This document shows, piece after piece, positions 1-9,132 of a DNA stretch of 24,734 bases (its first letter is position 1; each line of letters starts with the position of its first letter). The DNA comes from Priapulus caudatus (Eukaryota > Priapulida > Priapulimorpha > Priapulimorphida > Priapulidae). The DNA is taken from positions 595,241-619,974 of the forward strand of contig NW_014577151.1 in assembly GCF_000485595.1 (NCBI RefSeq). The letters run 5' to 3'. The notes beneath the pieces were generated by a model, which ran no database searches, was not told the origin of the DNA, and worked only from the letters and a program-made list of their open reading frames with translations. The translations under genes were made by a program, and so were the position numbers.

Positions 1-91
1 GAACCTCCCCCAGGGTACTGCCGGAACGTACCCTGCATGGATACGGTCCGGTATACCGGAACGTACCCTGGTAACTATCTAGCTGATATGG

Positions 92-122
92 TTAGGGTTA
101 GTGTTAGGGTTAGAGTTAGGGA
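92..122 (+). repeat. Interstitial telomere-like repeat (TTAGGG type)
   Basis: Degenerate GTTAGGGTTAGTGTTAGGG followed by TTAGAGTTAGGG. This is the animal telomere motif with substitutions. It lies within the left outer arm and is mirrored by CCCTAA-type units at 1234-1272. Confidence 0.8.
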
Positions 123-189
123 GTAGGCGTAGGCGACTCCCTAGACTCGTCTGTTCCGGCAGTACCCTGGGGGACATAGACCCTATCAG

Positions 190-506
190 CGACAGTTTCC
201 TGTAAATTCCGTGTAAATGCTCTATGCACACACACTACCGGCCGCCATTCCTCACGCTGCACAGTGACTGTTAATATATATATAGCAGGTAGGAAAGCGC
301 TCGACTCCAATCCGCTCGACGCTCGATGAATTTCACACGAATACAACACAAACATTCAACCATTCTACTCCATCTTTGTTTCAATTTCAACAGCAGTGTT
401 CACTTGTTAGAAATACAAACTGTCTCTGTTCGTAACCAAGCTCTGTCCTGTAAAATCACAAAAACACTGGCGAAATTCGAGCGTTCGCTAACGTTGCGCA
501 GTCAAT
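190..506. repeat. Left inner arm of foldback
   Basis: This arm pairs with 672-980. Matching landmarks read inward are GACAGTTTCCTGTAAATTCC, the TATATATAGCAGGTAGGAAAG segment, the CTCGATGAATTTCACACG segment and GCGTTCGCTAACGTTGCGCA, each found in reverse complement in the right arm. Confidence 0.85.
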
Positions 507-671
507 CTGCAAGTACATGGCTATAGCTAGGCGGCGCATTGCATTTTGGGATACAACAACGCTGCTTTCCACCTCCCGTGTGAGCCCCGTCAAAGCCGCC
601 AGTGGAGCCACTGGTGGAGCGTTCGGAGAGAGAGGTGACGAATAGCTTTCCTGATTCCGGCAGACATTTAC

Positions 672-980
672 ATTGACTGCGCAACGTTAGCGAACGCTCA
701 AATTTCGCCAGTGTTTATGTGATTTCGCGTGACAGAGCTCGGTTACGAACAGAGACAGTCTGTATTTCTAACAAGTGAACACTGCTGTTGAAATTGAAAC
801 AAAGATGGAGTTGAATGTTTGTGTTGTATTCGTGTGAAATTCATCGAGCGTCAAGCGGATTGTAGTCGAGCGCTTTCCTACCTGCTATATATATTAACAG
901 TCACTGTGCAGCGTGAGGAATGGCGGCCAGTAGTGTGTGTGCATAGAGCATTTACACGGAATTTACAGGAAACTGTCGGC
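672..980. repeat. Right inner arm of foldback
   Basis: Reverse complement of 190-506 with scattered substitutions and short indels, which indicates that the two arms have diverged. It begins with TTGACTGCGCAACGTTAGCG and ends near GGAAACTGTCGGC. Confidence 0.85.
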
Positions 981-1233
981 AATAATAGGTGAAACACAGT
1001 TTAGAAACATTAAGAATTTTGTAGTACTAGTATTAGATTTCGTATTTATTTAGCATTATATTTTATTGAAACGCTTCAAGTGCCTGTGCCCCAGGGTACT
1101 GCCGGAACGTACCCTGGGTACGGTCCGGTATACGGAACGTCCCGGGGCTAAATACTTACTTGTACTTATCTAATATGTCCGGGGACCGTTCCTCGCCTAC
1201 TCTTTATAACGGTCTAAGGAGTCGACACGCCTA

Positions 1234-1272
1234 CTCCCTAACCCTAACCGTAACACTAACCCTAACCTAACC
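1234..1272 (-). repeat. Interstitial telomere-like repeat (CCCTAA type)
   Basis: Degenerate CCCTAACCCTAACCGTAAC followed by ACTAACCCTAACCTAACC. It is the inverted partner of 92-122 within the outer arms of the foldback. Confidence 0.8.
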
Positions 1273-1330
1273 ATTCAGCTAAGATAGTCCAGCGGTACGT
1301 TCGGCAGTACCCTGAGGGACATAGACTTAG

Positions 1331-2580
1331 TATGAGCCTAACGGCGCGTTTCCCACGGACGTTTTTGGCCCGAGCCAGATTAGGCCCGCGCCGGATTTGG
1401 CTCGAGCCGAGCATTCAACACGGATGTTTTCTGGCACGAGCCTAATGTTCAGATTTGGGTCATCGAAACGTGGGACGCGGCCTGAGCCAATGGTTGTTAC
1501 CCAGCTTTTCGCGCGGGCGGGTAGAGGCGGGTACGATCGGTTGAGCGGTAGATGCCGTGAGTGTCGACATGTCTTTTGACGAATAAAGTCGCACACAGTT
1601 ATAAAAATTCGAAAATTTGATCAGGCATGACGTTTTCAAGATTGATTAATTGAAACTCGGCGGAGTAAACTCTGAATCGGTACACAACGCCATCTCGCGA
1701 CATACGATGCCAAAGTATCTGTGAGGTATTTTGCCATCAATAATTTATTGAATTTGATTTACAGACAGTATTTCCTTTGGTTACGTGTAGATCGTCTGAC
1801 TCAACCGGCCCGAGCCAAATCTTAGTCCATGTTGGCTCGAGGAAAACCATGACCGTCGTGAACGCGACTTAGTGGAATTGCCCTGCCACTTAGCGCTGGC
1901 ATTCACTGTTCCTTTTTAATCGAACCCACATGTGAGAGATATTTTTACTGGAAATGCGGCCGGTGGATTTTGTTGTCAATTCACAGTGGCATATTGTACA
2001 CTTGCCTTGGACCACACATCAATATATTTTGTCGACGATTCATTGATCAACCCAGCAGATTCATGCTGACATCAATTAGTTTTGACAATAAGATCTTTGC
2101 ATAACCAAGAGTGCTCACTATTTTGTCTATTGTACTCGCAGTCACAAATTCAGTCGATATAATATACGCATAAAGAACAGTCTTATTGGCTATATGACTA
2201 TCAAGTCTATATGATAATAGGTACTGCTTATTACAGCAGTACCTATGCAAACATTGAGGGTATCGTTAATTTGAAATTAATGCTCATATTTCTTAAGCGT
2301 AGCTGTTAGGAGATCGAGTGCATACAAAACCCTCCTTATTTTGCCCCAATTGGTGATGTATTATGGTGAAGATTATTTTTTGACCAGCGTTTCACCGAGG
2401 ATTATTGATCAGGCTGTGTGATTACTGGGTGACATAGATTTACCATGTGTAATCAGGCTTCTGTCTGACATGTAATATTTTTTAGCTGCGCATATAGTTG
2501 TCACGGATGTGGACATATGTGTGATACGATGATAAATCTATATATTAGATACGCTGTGGCTGTATGCCCAGCAGCCGGCA
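1331..2580. other. Non-coding stretch with GC-rich repeat fragments
   Basis: I see no convincing gene. Positions 1350-1443 contain two diverged versions of a motif resembling CACGGACGTTTTTGGCCCGAG followed by CC, and a related fragment (GGCCCGAGCCAAATCTT) lies near 1808. This suggests a degraded repetitive element. The remainder is AT-rich and carries one small hairpin, listed separately. Confidence 0.4.
2217..2246. other. Perfect 11-bp hairpin
   Basis: ATAGGTACTGC (2217-2227) and GCAGTACCTAT (2236-2246) are exact reverse complements around an 8-base loop. No associated gene is visible, and it is too short for a typical microRNA precursor. Confidence 0.7.
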
Positions 2581-2624
2581 CCCTAACCCTAACCCTAAAC
2601 CTAACCCTAACCTAACCCTAACCC
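2581..2624 (-). repeat. Interstitial telomere-like array (CCCTAA)n
   Basis: About seven units of CCCTAA with minor length variants (AAACCTAACC, CCTAACC). It lies about 320 bp before another copy of the CAGGGTACGTTCCGG repeat, repeating the association seen at 1-1330. Confidence 0.85.
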
Positions 2625-2943
2625 TTCTCCTGTTACTTGAAAATCACCGACGAAGATTTAACTGCCGCGGCATTTAGGAAATCGAAGACCGTGCCCGGCA
2701 GCCGTCGGATATTTCTAAGTGTCGATTGCGGTTTGTTGCTCAGTGATCCGAAGCTAGGAGAATTGGGCTAGTTCGAATATACAGCTCTAACGTAAATCGC
2801 TTGACATTTCTAACTAATGTAGAATACTTTGGATCACGTATACACTGTTTACTTGAGAAATCACCGAAAATTAAAACTGCGGGCATATTAGGAAATGGAG
2901 ACGCTTCCCAGCTGCTGCATGTAGCCACTTCGTATTCGATAGT

Positions 2944-3021
2944 ACCAGGGTACGTTCCGGTATACCGTACCGTACAGGGTACGTTCCCGCGAGACCCTGA
3001 GGCGAATAGACCCTCACACGC
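2944..3021 (+). repeat. Dispersed CAGGGTACGTTCCGG repeat, copy E
   Basis: It reads CCAGGGTACGTTCCGGTATA, then ACCGTACCGTACAGGGTACG, then TTCCCGCGAGACCCTGAGG. It matches the reverse complement of 5-79 and then the GGGACATAGACC-type end seen at 170-180. Together with the four blocks in 1-1330 this makes at least five whole or partial copies in the first 3 kb. Confidence 0.75.
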
Positions 3022-3573
3022 ATCACGCGTATATGTGACGTGTGTGTAAACATCAGTGCAATGTCGCATAACCACTGCCACAGGTTTACTTGTACTTTCC
3101 TGTTCACGTTGGACTGCCACGTTTTGGTACTCACTAATCTATCGTACTAGGTTGTGTATAGTACGGTAGATACAAATATGTAGCTTAATAGAGTAGCGCT
3201 CACCCACTGTGTTGGAATACATATTTGCATCAAACTGCGAGCGGGTGAGGCTGTGTGCTATATGATATCACTACTGGTGCCGTCGTTGATTTGGAGTGAA
3301 TAATAATAGATATATTATTATACACTCCTGATATTATATGTATTAAACGAATACTTCTTAAAGGTACGTCGTCAGGATCGACCGTGTTATGGATACCTGA
3401 GGACTCCTCCTCTTCGCGCGTTACTCATGAGCCAGAAGGCAGCATCGTCGCGGACGCCGCGAGCCGCCACAGACGTATGGAGGTATATCTTTATAATGAC
3501 TTAACATATTTAATTATGAATATAATTTAATTATAATAAAATAACTCATATCGCAACGTATGAACACGTGAAG
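3022..3573. other. Upstream region of the HADHA locus, nothing firm
   Basis: AT-rich DNA with a short GC-rich patch at about 3400-3480. I looked here for the first coding exon with the mitochondrial presequence and found none that joins in phase to the block at 3574. Confidence 0.3.
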
Positions 3574-3633
3574 TTGCATCTTAACATAAAGGATGATGTT
3601 GCCATTATTAATTTCAATGACCCTAATGCCAAG
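3574..3633 (+). CDS. HADHA: HADHA exon block Z (start of hydratase domain)
   Basis: Encodes LHLNIKDDVAIINFNDPNAK, matching human [20 protein letters not shown] followed by SK. The 3' boundary is abnormal: AAG is followed by TTATGC rather than a GT donor. The next GT (AA|GTTATG) would put the join to the following block out of phase, so one G seems to have been lost. The 5' boundary is uncertain because the AG at 3572-3573 lacks a pyrimidine tract. Confidence 0.65.
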
Positions 3634-3864
3634 TTATGCATAGACATTTTATATTATTATATCATTGAAAGATAACTTTTCACTACTCAGAATATGTCTA
3701 ATGTATAAGAGTGTCTTAGAAGCTGCGAAATACTGTACATTAATCCATCAAGAATGTGGATTTGGGTGATTGATGGCTTTTGATGATAGACGCTTATGAT
3801 ATATGTCCATTTTCGGTATCTGCGAGTTGCGTACATATTTTTATGAATCGTTGTTGCCGCCCAG

Positions 3865-3998
3865 GTAAATTCGCTCAACAGGACTGTGATGGCGGAGTTC
3901 GAGGAAGTAATGGCTGAAGTGCAGGGCAACAGTCAAGTGAAGAGTGCTGTGTTGGTCTCGTCCAAGCCCGGCACCTTCATTGCCGGTGCTGACATCAA
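3865..3998 (+). CDS. HADHA: HADHA exon block A (hydratase domain)
   Basis: Begins after CCGCCCAG and encodes [19 protein letters not shown] and on to [19 protein letters not shown], matching human VNTLSKEL...SAVLISSKPGCFIAGADIN. It ends in phase 2 before the strong donor GTGAGT at 3999. The split codon AA|C restores Asn with the next block, so the boundaries are well determined. The block is intact. IAGAD is the oxyanion-hole segment of the crotonase fold. Confidence 0.9.
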
Positions 3999-4255
3999 GT
4001 GAGTAAACGAACGTATATTGTCGTCTGCTTCGGTGCTCGCATCCCGTGTGTCTCTCGTCTTCAGAAGTTCAATTTTGCATTAAAAAAAAGTGTGGCACCT
4101 TAACGCGTGCAAGAAAGCTGTCGATTTTTAACTTTCCGACTGCATAATTTAGTTTCACGTGTTCTCGGTAGGACCTGGTGCTAATCGACAGTGTGAATGC
4201 TTATAGTATTAACACAGCCATGGCATGACAGTTACGTGAGTGCTTCTCGCTGCAG

Positions 4256-4394
4256 CATGCTGGCTTCATGCAAGGACGAGGAGGAACTATTCAACATCTC
4301 ACGAGGTGGCCAGAAGGTTCTTGAATCGACAGAGAAGAGCCCGAAACCCGTAGTGGCTGCGATCCAAGGTGCCTGCCTGGGAGGGGGGCTTGAG
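4256..4394 (+). CDS. HADHA: HADHA exon block B (hydratase catalytic Glu)
   Basis: Follows CGCTGCAG. Encodes MLASCKDEEELFNISRGGQK then VLESTEKSPKPVVAAIQGA then CLGGGLE, close to human MLAACKTLQEV...[20 protein letters not shown]. The last codon (4392-4394) is the glutamate equivalent to human catalytic Glu151. Donor GTAATT at 4395. The block is intact. Confidence 0.92.
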
Positions 4395-4715
4395 GTAATT
4401 GTGTGGGTTTTTGAATGTTCTTCTCTTTGGTTAGGTATCTGAGTACTGATGCTATTCCGAGAAACTGATTTTCGTACTGAATAGGTTTTCTTACATTTCT
4501 GACTCTATAAAAAAAACAAATTAAAGCATATTACAAGAAGGTTTCATTTTATCCTGGGTTATGCTCAATGGTGTAATAAATAAATTGTGTATTATTGAAA
4601 ATTAATTACCATATCATATGTGTGATTGTTTTGAGACTACCTTTTGTTTTGGTCCGCTGCATAAGGACAAAGTTGAAACCACGTGTACAGTTCCCACTGT
4701 GTTCTGTTGCTGCAG

Positions 4716-4833
4716 GTGGCTCTGGCATGCCACTACCGCATAGCAGTGAATAACAAATCTACGCTGGGCCTGCCTGAGGTGATGCTGGGACTTGCTACCG
4801 GAAGGTGGAGGAACACAGAGACTGCCATGACTG
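4716..4833 (+). CDS. HADHA: HADHA exon block C (second hydratase Glu; frameshift and stop)
   Basis: Follows TTGCTGCAG. Encodes VALACHYRIAVNNKSTLGLP then EVMLGL. The glutamate at 4776-4778 corresponds to human Glu173. An extra G at 4794 shifts the frame. Reading resumes at 4795 as LPEGGGTQRLP, the conserved GAGGTQRLP segment, then hits TGA at 4828-4830 where the family has Lys (AGA to TGA would be one change). Donor GTGAGT at 4834 is perfect, so the splice sites are better preserved than the frame. Confidence 0.85.
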
Positions 4834-4959
4834 GTGAGTACGCTTTATTCCTTCATGAATATTTATCAGGTGAATACTTGTTGCTTAGTTTGTCCCAGTG
4901 CCACATGTAGAATCTCGTTTGAATAATCTCGATTTGTTAAATTTCGTTCGTCGTTGTAG

Positions 4960-5062
4960 ATTGCATTACCCGATGCGATGGACAGGATGCTAACAGGCAA
5001 AAACATTCGCGCGGCGAAGGCTAAGAAAATGTGATTGGTCGACATGGTAGTTGCACCACTAG
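4960..5062 (+). CDS. HADHA: HADHA exon block D (in-frame TGA)
   Basis: Follows GTCGTTGTAG. Encodes IALPDAMDRMLTGKNIRAAK then AKKM, a TGA at 5032-5034, and LVDMVVAPLG, matching human [26 protein letters not shown]. The TGA replaces the conserved Gly (GGA to TGA is a single substitution). It ends in phase 1 before GTAATG at 5063. The split codon G|GG gives Gly with the next block. Confidence 0.85.
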
Positions 5063-5413
5063 GTAATGGACATTCTGATTGATATCACGTAATTTTATTA
5101 CTGTTACTATTTACATTCCCAGTTGTATTGGTACTTGTCTAGACTAAATCTGAAGGCTATCTTAGCTATTGGGTCTGATGGTTGACAACCTGAATGGAGG
5201 TTAAAATTCAAAATTTGAAAACAGATATTTCACCTTATTTCACGAGTGTCCTTGTTAATGTTTCGTGGCAACCGTAATGTTTCATCTGATTTGGCAATCT
5301 CACCAAAAGGGCTAGCACACCCATAATTTACAAACTGCTTAACATTTTTACCAAAAAAAAACAGGTGCTTGACGTAAGTCACAGATGAAACCCCACGGCC
5401 GTTGTTTTCGCAG

Positions 5414-5543
5414 GGCCAGTAGTGAAGACTGCGGATGAGAGGAACACTGGATATCTGGCAGGAGTGTAAGCCGCTGCAGTGGCCCGCGCGGGCTGCGCGA
5501 ACGGCAGCGGTCCACAGCGAGAGACGAAGAACCTCCTGTGGCA
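5414..5543 (+). CDS. HADHA: HADHA exon block E (in-frame TAA, 3' junction unclear)
   Basis: Follows GTTTTCGCAG. Encodes PVVKTADERNTGYLAGV, then TAA at 5467-5469, then AAAVARAGCANGS and PQRETKNLLW, which align with human PGLKPPEERTIEYLEEVAI...ISPKRDKGLVE. A GTGCGT donor at 5544 would leave phase 2, but the next block needs one leading base, so the join is off by one. Confidence 0.7.
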
Positions 5544-5724
5544 GTGCGTAGACACAGAGACAGACGATAAGTTGCAGAAGAAATACGGGAGAATTAGTCG
5601 CTCCAGCGATAGATGTGTGCAGTGCCGTTTACCGCACACAGTTCTACCGTTAGGGAACTTCTACTATTTAGTGGCATACTCTACGTAGACAATCGCGCGT
5701 CAACGTTCTCTCTTGTCCCGACAG

Positions 5725-6012
5725 AAATCATGGATCGCGCGATGCAGTACAACTTTGCGAAGGACATGCTCTTCAACAAGGTGAAGGGCACCGTGATGAA
5801 GATGACGCAGGGTAACTACCCTGCACCGCTGCGCCTCATCGAGGCTGTACGCACGGGCCTGGGACAAGGGCGCGGGAGGCAGGGTACCTGCAGGAGGCGC
5901 GGGGGTTCGCTCAGCTGGGGATGACGGGTGAGAGCGAGGCGCTCATCGGACTCTACAACGGCCAGACGGCGTGCAAGAAGAACCGGTTCGGAAAGCCGCA
6001 GAAACCGACCAA
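5725..6012 (+). CDS. HADHA: HADHA exon block F (linker region, two extra G)
   Basis: Follows CTTGTCCCGACAG. Encodes [20 protein letters not shown] and [20 protein letters not shown], matching human ...YPAPLKIIDVVKTGI. The frame then breaks. Removing one G from each of the GGG runs at 5861-5863 and 5874-5876 restores [19 protein letters not shown] and [20 protein letters not shown], matching human AGYLCESQKFGEL...GLYHGQVLCKKNKF. It ends in phase 2 at GTGAGC (6013). Confidence 0.85.
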
Positions 6013-6276
6013 GTGAGCGTTTGACCGCTGAATTGTTCGTTTCGCGTTATAAATCTCCCTTTGTGTCACAGTAAGATGCGATGCGTATGCAACCCGGGTT
6101 AGTCGGTGGCGTGCCGACGTCTGTGAACGATACGTGATGCGTGAGCGATTAGTAAACGGTAGCTAAACATAAACTCCGCGAAACTTAGCCAAACTACGCT
6201 GCAGATTATATTTACGGCGGTGAAATCAGATCCAGGTGATGATTCGGTGTTTTTTCCCCATCGCATTTTGCAATAG

Positions 6277-6447
6277 GAACGTCGCTGTGCTTGGTGCTGG
6301 CCTCATGGGAGCTGGCATCGTGCAGGTGAGCATTGACAAGGGCTATAACGTCATCATGAAGGACACGGTGCAGGCCGGGCTGTCGCGCGGCATTAACCAG
6401 GTCTATACAGGCCTCAATACTGCGGTCAAGAAGAGGAAGATCACTAG
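6277..6447 (+). CDS. HADHA: HADHA exon block G (NAD-binding Rossmann motif)
   Basis: Follows GCAATAG. Encodes NVAVLGAGLMGAGIVQVSID then KGYNVIMKDTVQAGLSRG then INQVYTGLNTAVKKRKIT. It carries the GxGxxG dinucleotide-binding loop (GAGLMG) that opens the 3-hydroxyacyl-CoA dehydrogenase domain. Intact, with phases correct on both sides; donor GTAAAC at 6448. Confidence 0.95.
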
Positions 6448-6767
6448 GTAAACCCAAGGTCCATGAGTTTTCATTCTTTTGAGACATGACGCTGGTTTGA
6501 GGCGTGCAATGGCTAAGTAAGAGAGTGAAATGAGATGCCGCTTGGTATTGTTGTGAGTAATGTATTAATGAATTTCAAAAACTGTCACCTGTCAAATCGA
6601 TAAGAGCTTGTTTAGTCGTAAGTGGCACACTGGAAGACACTGGAAATTTATGTGTATGGTAAAATCTGTGTAAGGCATGATTTTATCAGGAGTCTATCAA
6701 TATCCTGATCAAATCTCCTGATTTTATGGCCTTAGGATTTATATTGAATTTTTAAACAATGTTTTAG

Positions 6768-6870
6768 CTTTGAACGGGATCAGACTATGTCAAACGTGAG
6801 TGCTCGCTTGGACTATGAGGGCTTTGATAAGGTGGACATGGTCATTGAAGCTGTCTTTGAAGATCTAAAT
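6768..6870 (+). CDS. HADHA: HADHA exon block H (3' end truncated)
   Basis: Follows GTTTTAG. Encodes [19 protein letters not shown] then [15 protein letters not shown], close to human SFERDSIFSN...[19 protein letters not shown]. The roughly 13 residues expected next (human LKHRVLKEVEAVI) are missing. The frame instead runs to TAA at 6886-6888, no GT donor is present, and the next acceptor is only 57 bases on. This looks like a deletion that removed the exon end and most of the following intron. Confidence 0.85.
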
Positions 6871-6927
6871 ATATTTATTACATTATAAAACTAACTAGGG
6901 CTTCTTTGTCTACACATCACATTTCAG

Positions 6928-7004
6928 CAGATTGCATATTTGCCTCTAACACGTCAGCTTTGCCCATCAGTAAAATAGCAACGGCTAGCAAGAGACCAGA
7001 AAAG
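6928..7004 (+). CDS. HADHA: HADHA exon block J
   Basis: Follows CACATTTCAG. Encodes [20 protein letters not shown] then KRPEK, matching human [25 protein letters not shown]. Intact and ending in phase 0 before GTAGAG at 7005. The SNTS segment contributes to the dehydrogenase active site. Confidence 0.9.
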
Positions 7005-7014
7005 GTAGAGTTTC

Positions 7015-7122
7015 CATAAAAATAAGTTTATCTCAGTTAGATCCATAATAAGTTATGACTTTTCGTCGTTGTAAGTAATTATAACTTATTATGGATCTAA
7101 CTGAGATAAACTTATTTTTATG
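7015..7122. repeat. Perfect 42-bp inverted repeat inside a HADHA intron
   Basis: Positions 7015-7056 and 7081-7122 are exact reverse complements separated by 24 bases. The left arm starts CATAAAAATAAG and ends AATAAGTTAT. It begins 10 bases after the donor at 7005. It could be a very young MITE, an inverted local duplication, or a folding or assembly artefact. Confidence 0.95.
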
Positions 7123-7375
7123 TGAACTATAGAGATTCGATGAAATTATTCAATCAGGTAAAGAGTTTTGTTGACTATTTCTTCAGTTCTTGGTGATTTT
7201 GAACCAATGGTTTTCATTATATAGTTATCCATGACTAAATCACTTCACTGGCAGTAAGCATTAATGTATTTGCATTGTCTAACGCTGCTACCATGGAAGT
7301 TCCTTGTGTTATTATATATTAATGTCTCATGATGAGAATGCATATTGCATGGGGAACATAACTATTTCTTGGTAG

Positions 7376-7549
<174 letters not shown>

Positions 7550-7705
7550 TAATGCAACGTACTCAATCCAGAAATATATTTTTTTGTAATGTGAGTTATA
7601 GAGGTTTTCACAAATTGAACACATATAGTAGTGTCAATATGGCTTGCTCAAATCATCAAAAAATATTGGCCCCGATTGATCAGCAGCTGATTTTTATGTT
7701 GGCAG

Positions 7706-7827
7706 TGGCTGCTGTTGATGTCGGGTTGAAACAGCGCAAGGTTGTTATCGTCGTGAAGGATGGACCCGGGTTTTACACGACCCGCTGTCTCGCGCCAACC
7801 ATGGGAGAAATAGTTCGACTTCTGCAG
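7706..7827 (+). CDS. HADHA: HADHA exon block L (followed by a GC donor)
   Basis: Follows TGTTGGCAG. Encodes [20 protein letters not shown] then [20 protein letters not shown] then Q, nearly the same as human [25 protein letters not shown]. Intact. The donor is GCAAGT (7828) after CAG, the typical context of the rare GC-AG intron class. Confidence 0.93.
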
Positions 7828-7976
7828 GCAAGTAGACAGGATTCGTAGGGGGGGGGGTCTAGGAGGCTGATCGATCGTATCACAAGCTGTTAACGTTTAA
7901 GTACGTATCGAGAACATATAGTATTTGCGTGGTGTCACACTCACAGATACGTTAATCAGTCTGCAAAATTAACCAC

Positions 7977-8390
7977 TGGCCCGGTATCCGAGGCCAGTAA
8001 ATTTTCCGTGGGGCCAATGAATCTGGTAAATGAACAAGCCCGATGGGCCAGTGGGAAAAAATGGAGTAAATGGTCTATTAATGATATTTCAGCTTCTTTA
8101 TGTGATGATCAGTCTGAGAATTTACTGAAATTCCCGATATTTTGTATGAAAATTTACAAATATTTACCGTTAGGGCATCATATTCCCGATCTTAAGTAGG
8201 GGAAGTAACTAGTCGTCACCATGCGTGTTTGTTGCCGTTAGAGGTCGCAACAACTTCCGGTTTCCGGTCCGGTTCGGTTTCTCTTTTCATAATATGATGA
8301 TCATTGATTCGGGCCTGTAAAACCTAGTGTGGGCCAGTGAATTATATATTTCTACAGGCCCGCTGGGCCAATGAGGGTGGACGTTTTTCG
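7977..8390. repeat. GGGCCAGT-rich repeat fragments in the L-M intron
   Basis: Related phrases recur within the intron: GGGCCAGTGGGAAAA (8046), GAGGCCAGTAAATTTTCC (about 7989), GGGCCTGTAAAAC and GGGCCAGTGAATTA (8311-8345), GCCCGCTGGGCCAATGAG. A similar phrase (GGCCGGCCTGTAAAATCCC) occurs near 22235. This suggests degraded pieces of one dispersed element. No coding homology is recognised. Confidence 0.4.
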
Positions 8391-8605
8391 TGCAGACTGC
8401 GTTAATGTAAGATTTTAATAGTACTGATACGTTTGAACTTGGTAGCGATTTAATTCTGATTACATACCATGATATCAAAACAGGATGATCAATAACACCA
8501 TCCGTGATCAGTTCCTCCCTGCTAGATATGGATCATCCGTACATTTCACTTCGTGAAGGGAAAAGACACTAATAGAAGCCTTATTCACGTTATGCTCATT
8601 TTAAG

Positions 8606-8801
8606 GAGGGCGTGGGGCCGAGGAGGCTGGACAAGCTTTCAAAGACGTATGGTTTCCCGGTGGGACTGGCGACGCTCCTGGACGAGGTGGGCAACGACGT
8701 CGCTCAGCACGTTGCCGAGGACCTGGGCAAGGCGTTCCCCGACCGCCTGGTGGGATCGGACCCTAACCTTCTGAAGGACATTCTCGCCGCTGGATTCCTT
8801 G
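8606..8801 (+). CDS. HADHA: HADHA exon block M (dehydrogenase C-terminal domain)
   Basis: Follows CATTTTAAG. Encodes [20 protein letters not shown] then [20 protein letters not shown] then [20 protein letters not shown] then AAGFLG, aligning with human [29 protein letters not shown]...[13 protein letters not shown]. Intact, phase 1, donor GTGAGG at 8802. An open frame continues past the donor into the intron, but homology stops there. Confidence 0.94.
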
Positions 8802-9020
8802 GTGAGGAGCATGCAGGGAACATGCGACCGCTGTTGCGTTTGATGCGCAACTCGAGCTCGGCGTTGTGCTTTAATTTGTTTCGATTGCAAACGAGGGAGA
8901 ACCAATGGGTGATTGAGGACGTATGCGAGGGGGATTTGGTGCAAGTGAGCAACAGTAAGAGAAGCTTTACTGTATTGCGTGACGAATTTCTGACGACGGT
9001 TTTTGTTTTATTATATGCAG

Positions 9021-9132
9021 GTAGGAAGTCGGGCAAGGGTAACTACCTTTACAAAAAGGGTTCTAAGCAGCGAGCCATCAACCCCGGAGCTGAGGAAATT
9101 TTCAAGAAGTATTACATTGAGCCGACGGGCAG
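9021..9132 (+). CDS. HADHA: HADHA exon block N (last recognisable)
   Basis: Follows TTATATGCAG. Encodes [20 protein letters not shown] then [16 protein letters not shown], matching human [21 protein letters not shown]. Intact, ending in phase 2 before GTAATA at 9133. The next expected segment (human DEDIQFRLVTRFVNEA to the C-terminus) was not found downstream in any frame I read. Confidence 0.92.

Larger units (their letters stand above)
1..1330. repeat. Nested foldback (inverted-repeat) element with telomere-like arms
   Basis: Two inner arms, about 190-506 and 672-980, are reverse complements of each other with scattered mismatches; they enclose a 165-base loop at 507-671. Outside them, 68-145 and 1212-1292 form a second inverted pair containing TTAGGG-type repeats on the left and CCCTAA-type repeats on the right. 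Motif blocks at 5-79, 148-187, 1090-1150 and 1290-1330 (CAGGGTAC...GTACCCTG, GTACGTTCCGG, GGGACATAGAC) border these arms. Small reading frames inside the arms look like chance products of the repeat. The pattern fits a foldback or MITE-type element, or an inverted duplication of a repeat unit. No transposase is visible. Confidence 0.8.

Noticed and set aside
1-3021. A true chromosome end based on TTAGGG/CCCTAA repeats
   Set aside because: The arrays are short, degenerate, in both orientations and flanked by other sequence, so they are interstitial.
3427-3482. Candidate first HADHA exon starting MSQKAASSRTPRAA with a GTATAT donor
   Set aside because: Presequence-like composition only; the donor phase does not fit the next block and there is no homology to known presequences, which are poorly conserved anyway.
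4828-5034. Two in-frame TGA codons in HADHA blocks C and D as possible selenocysteine or recoding sites
   Set aside because: They fall at conserved Lys and Gly positions, not Cys, sit beside frameshifts, and HADHA is not a selenoprotein family.
5466-5479. GTAAGCCGCTGCAG inside block E as a tiny intron removing the TAA
   Set aside because: At 14 bases it is far below any known spliceosomal intron length.
8802-9020. Open frame reading through the M-N intron as coding sequence
   Set aside because: Homology stops at the GTGAGG donor and resumes exactly after TTATATGCAG; the interior has no similarity to HADHA.
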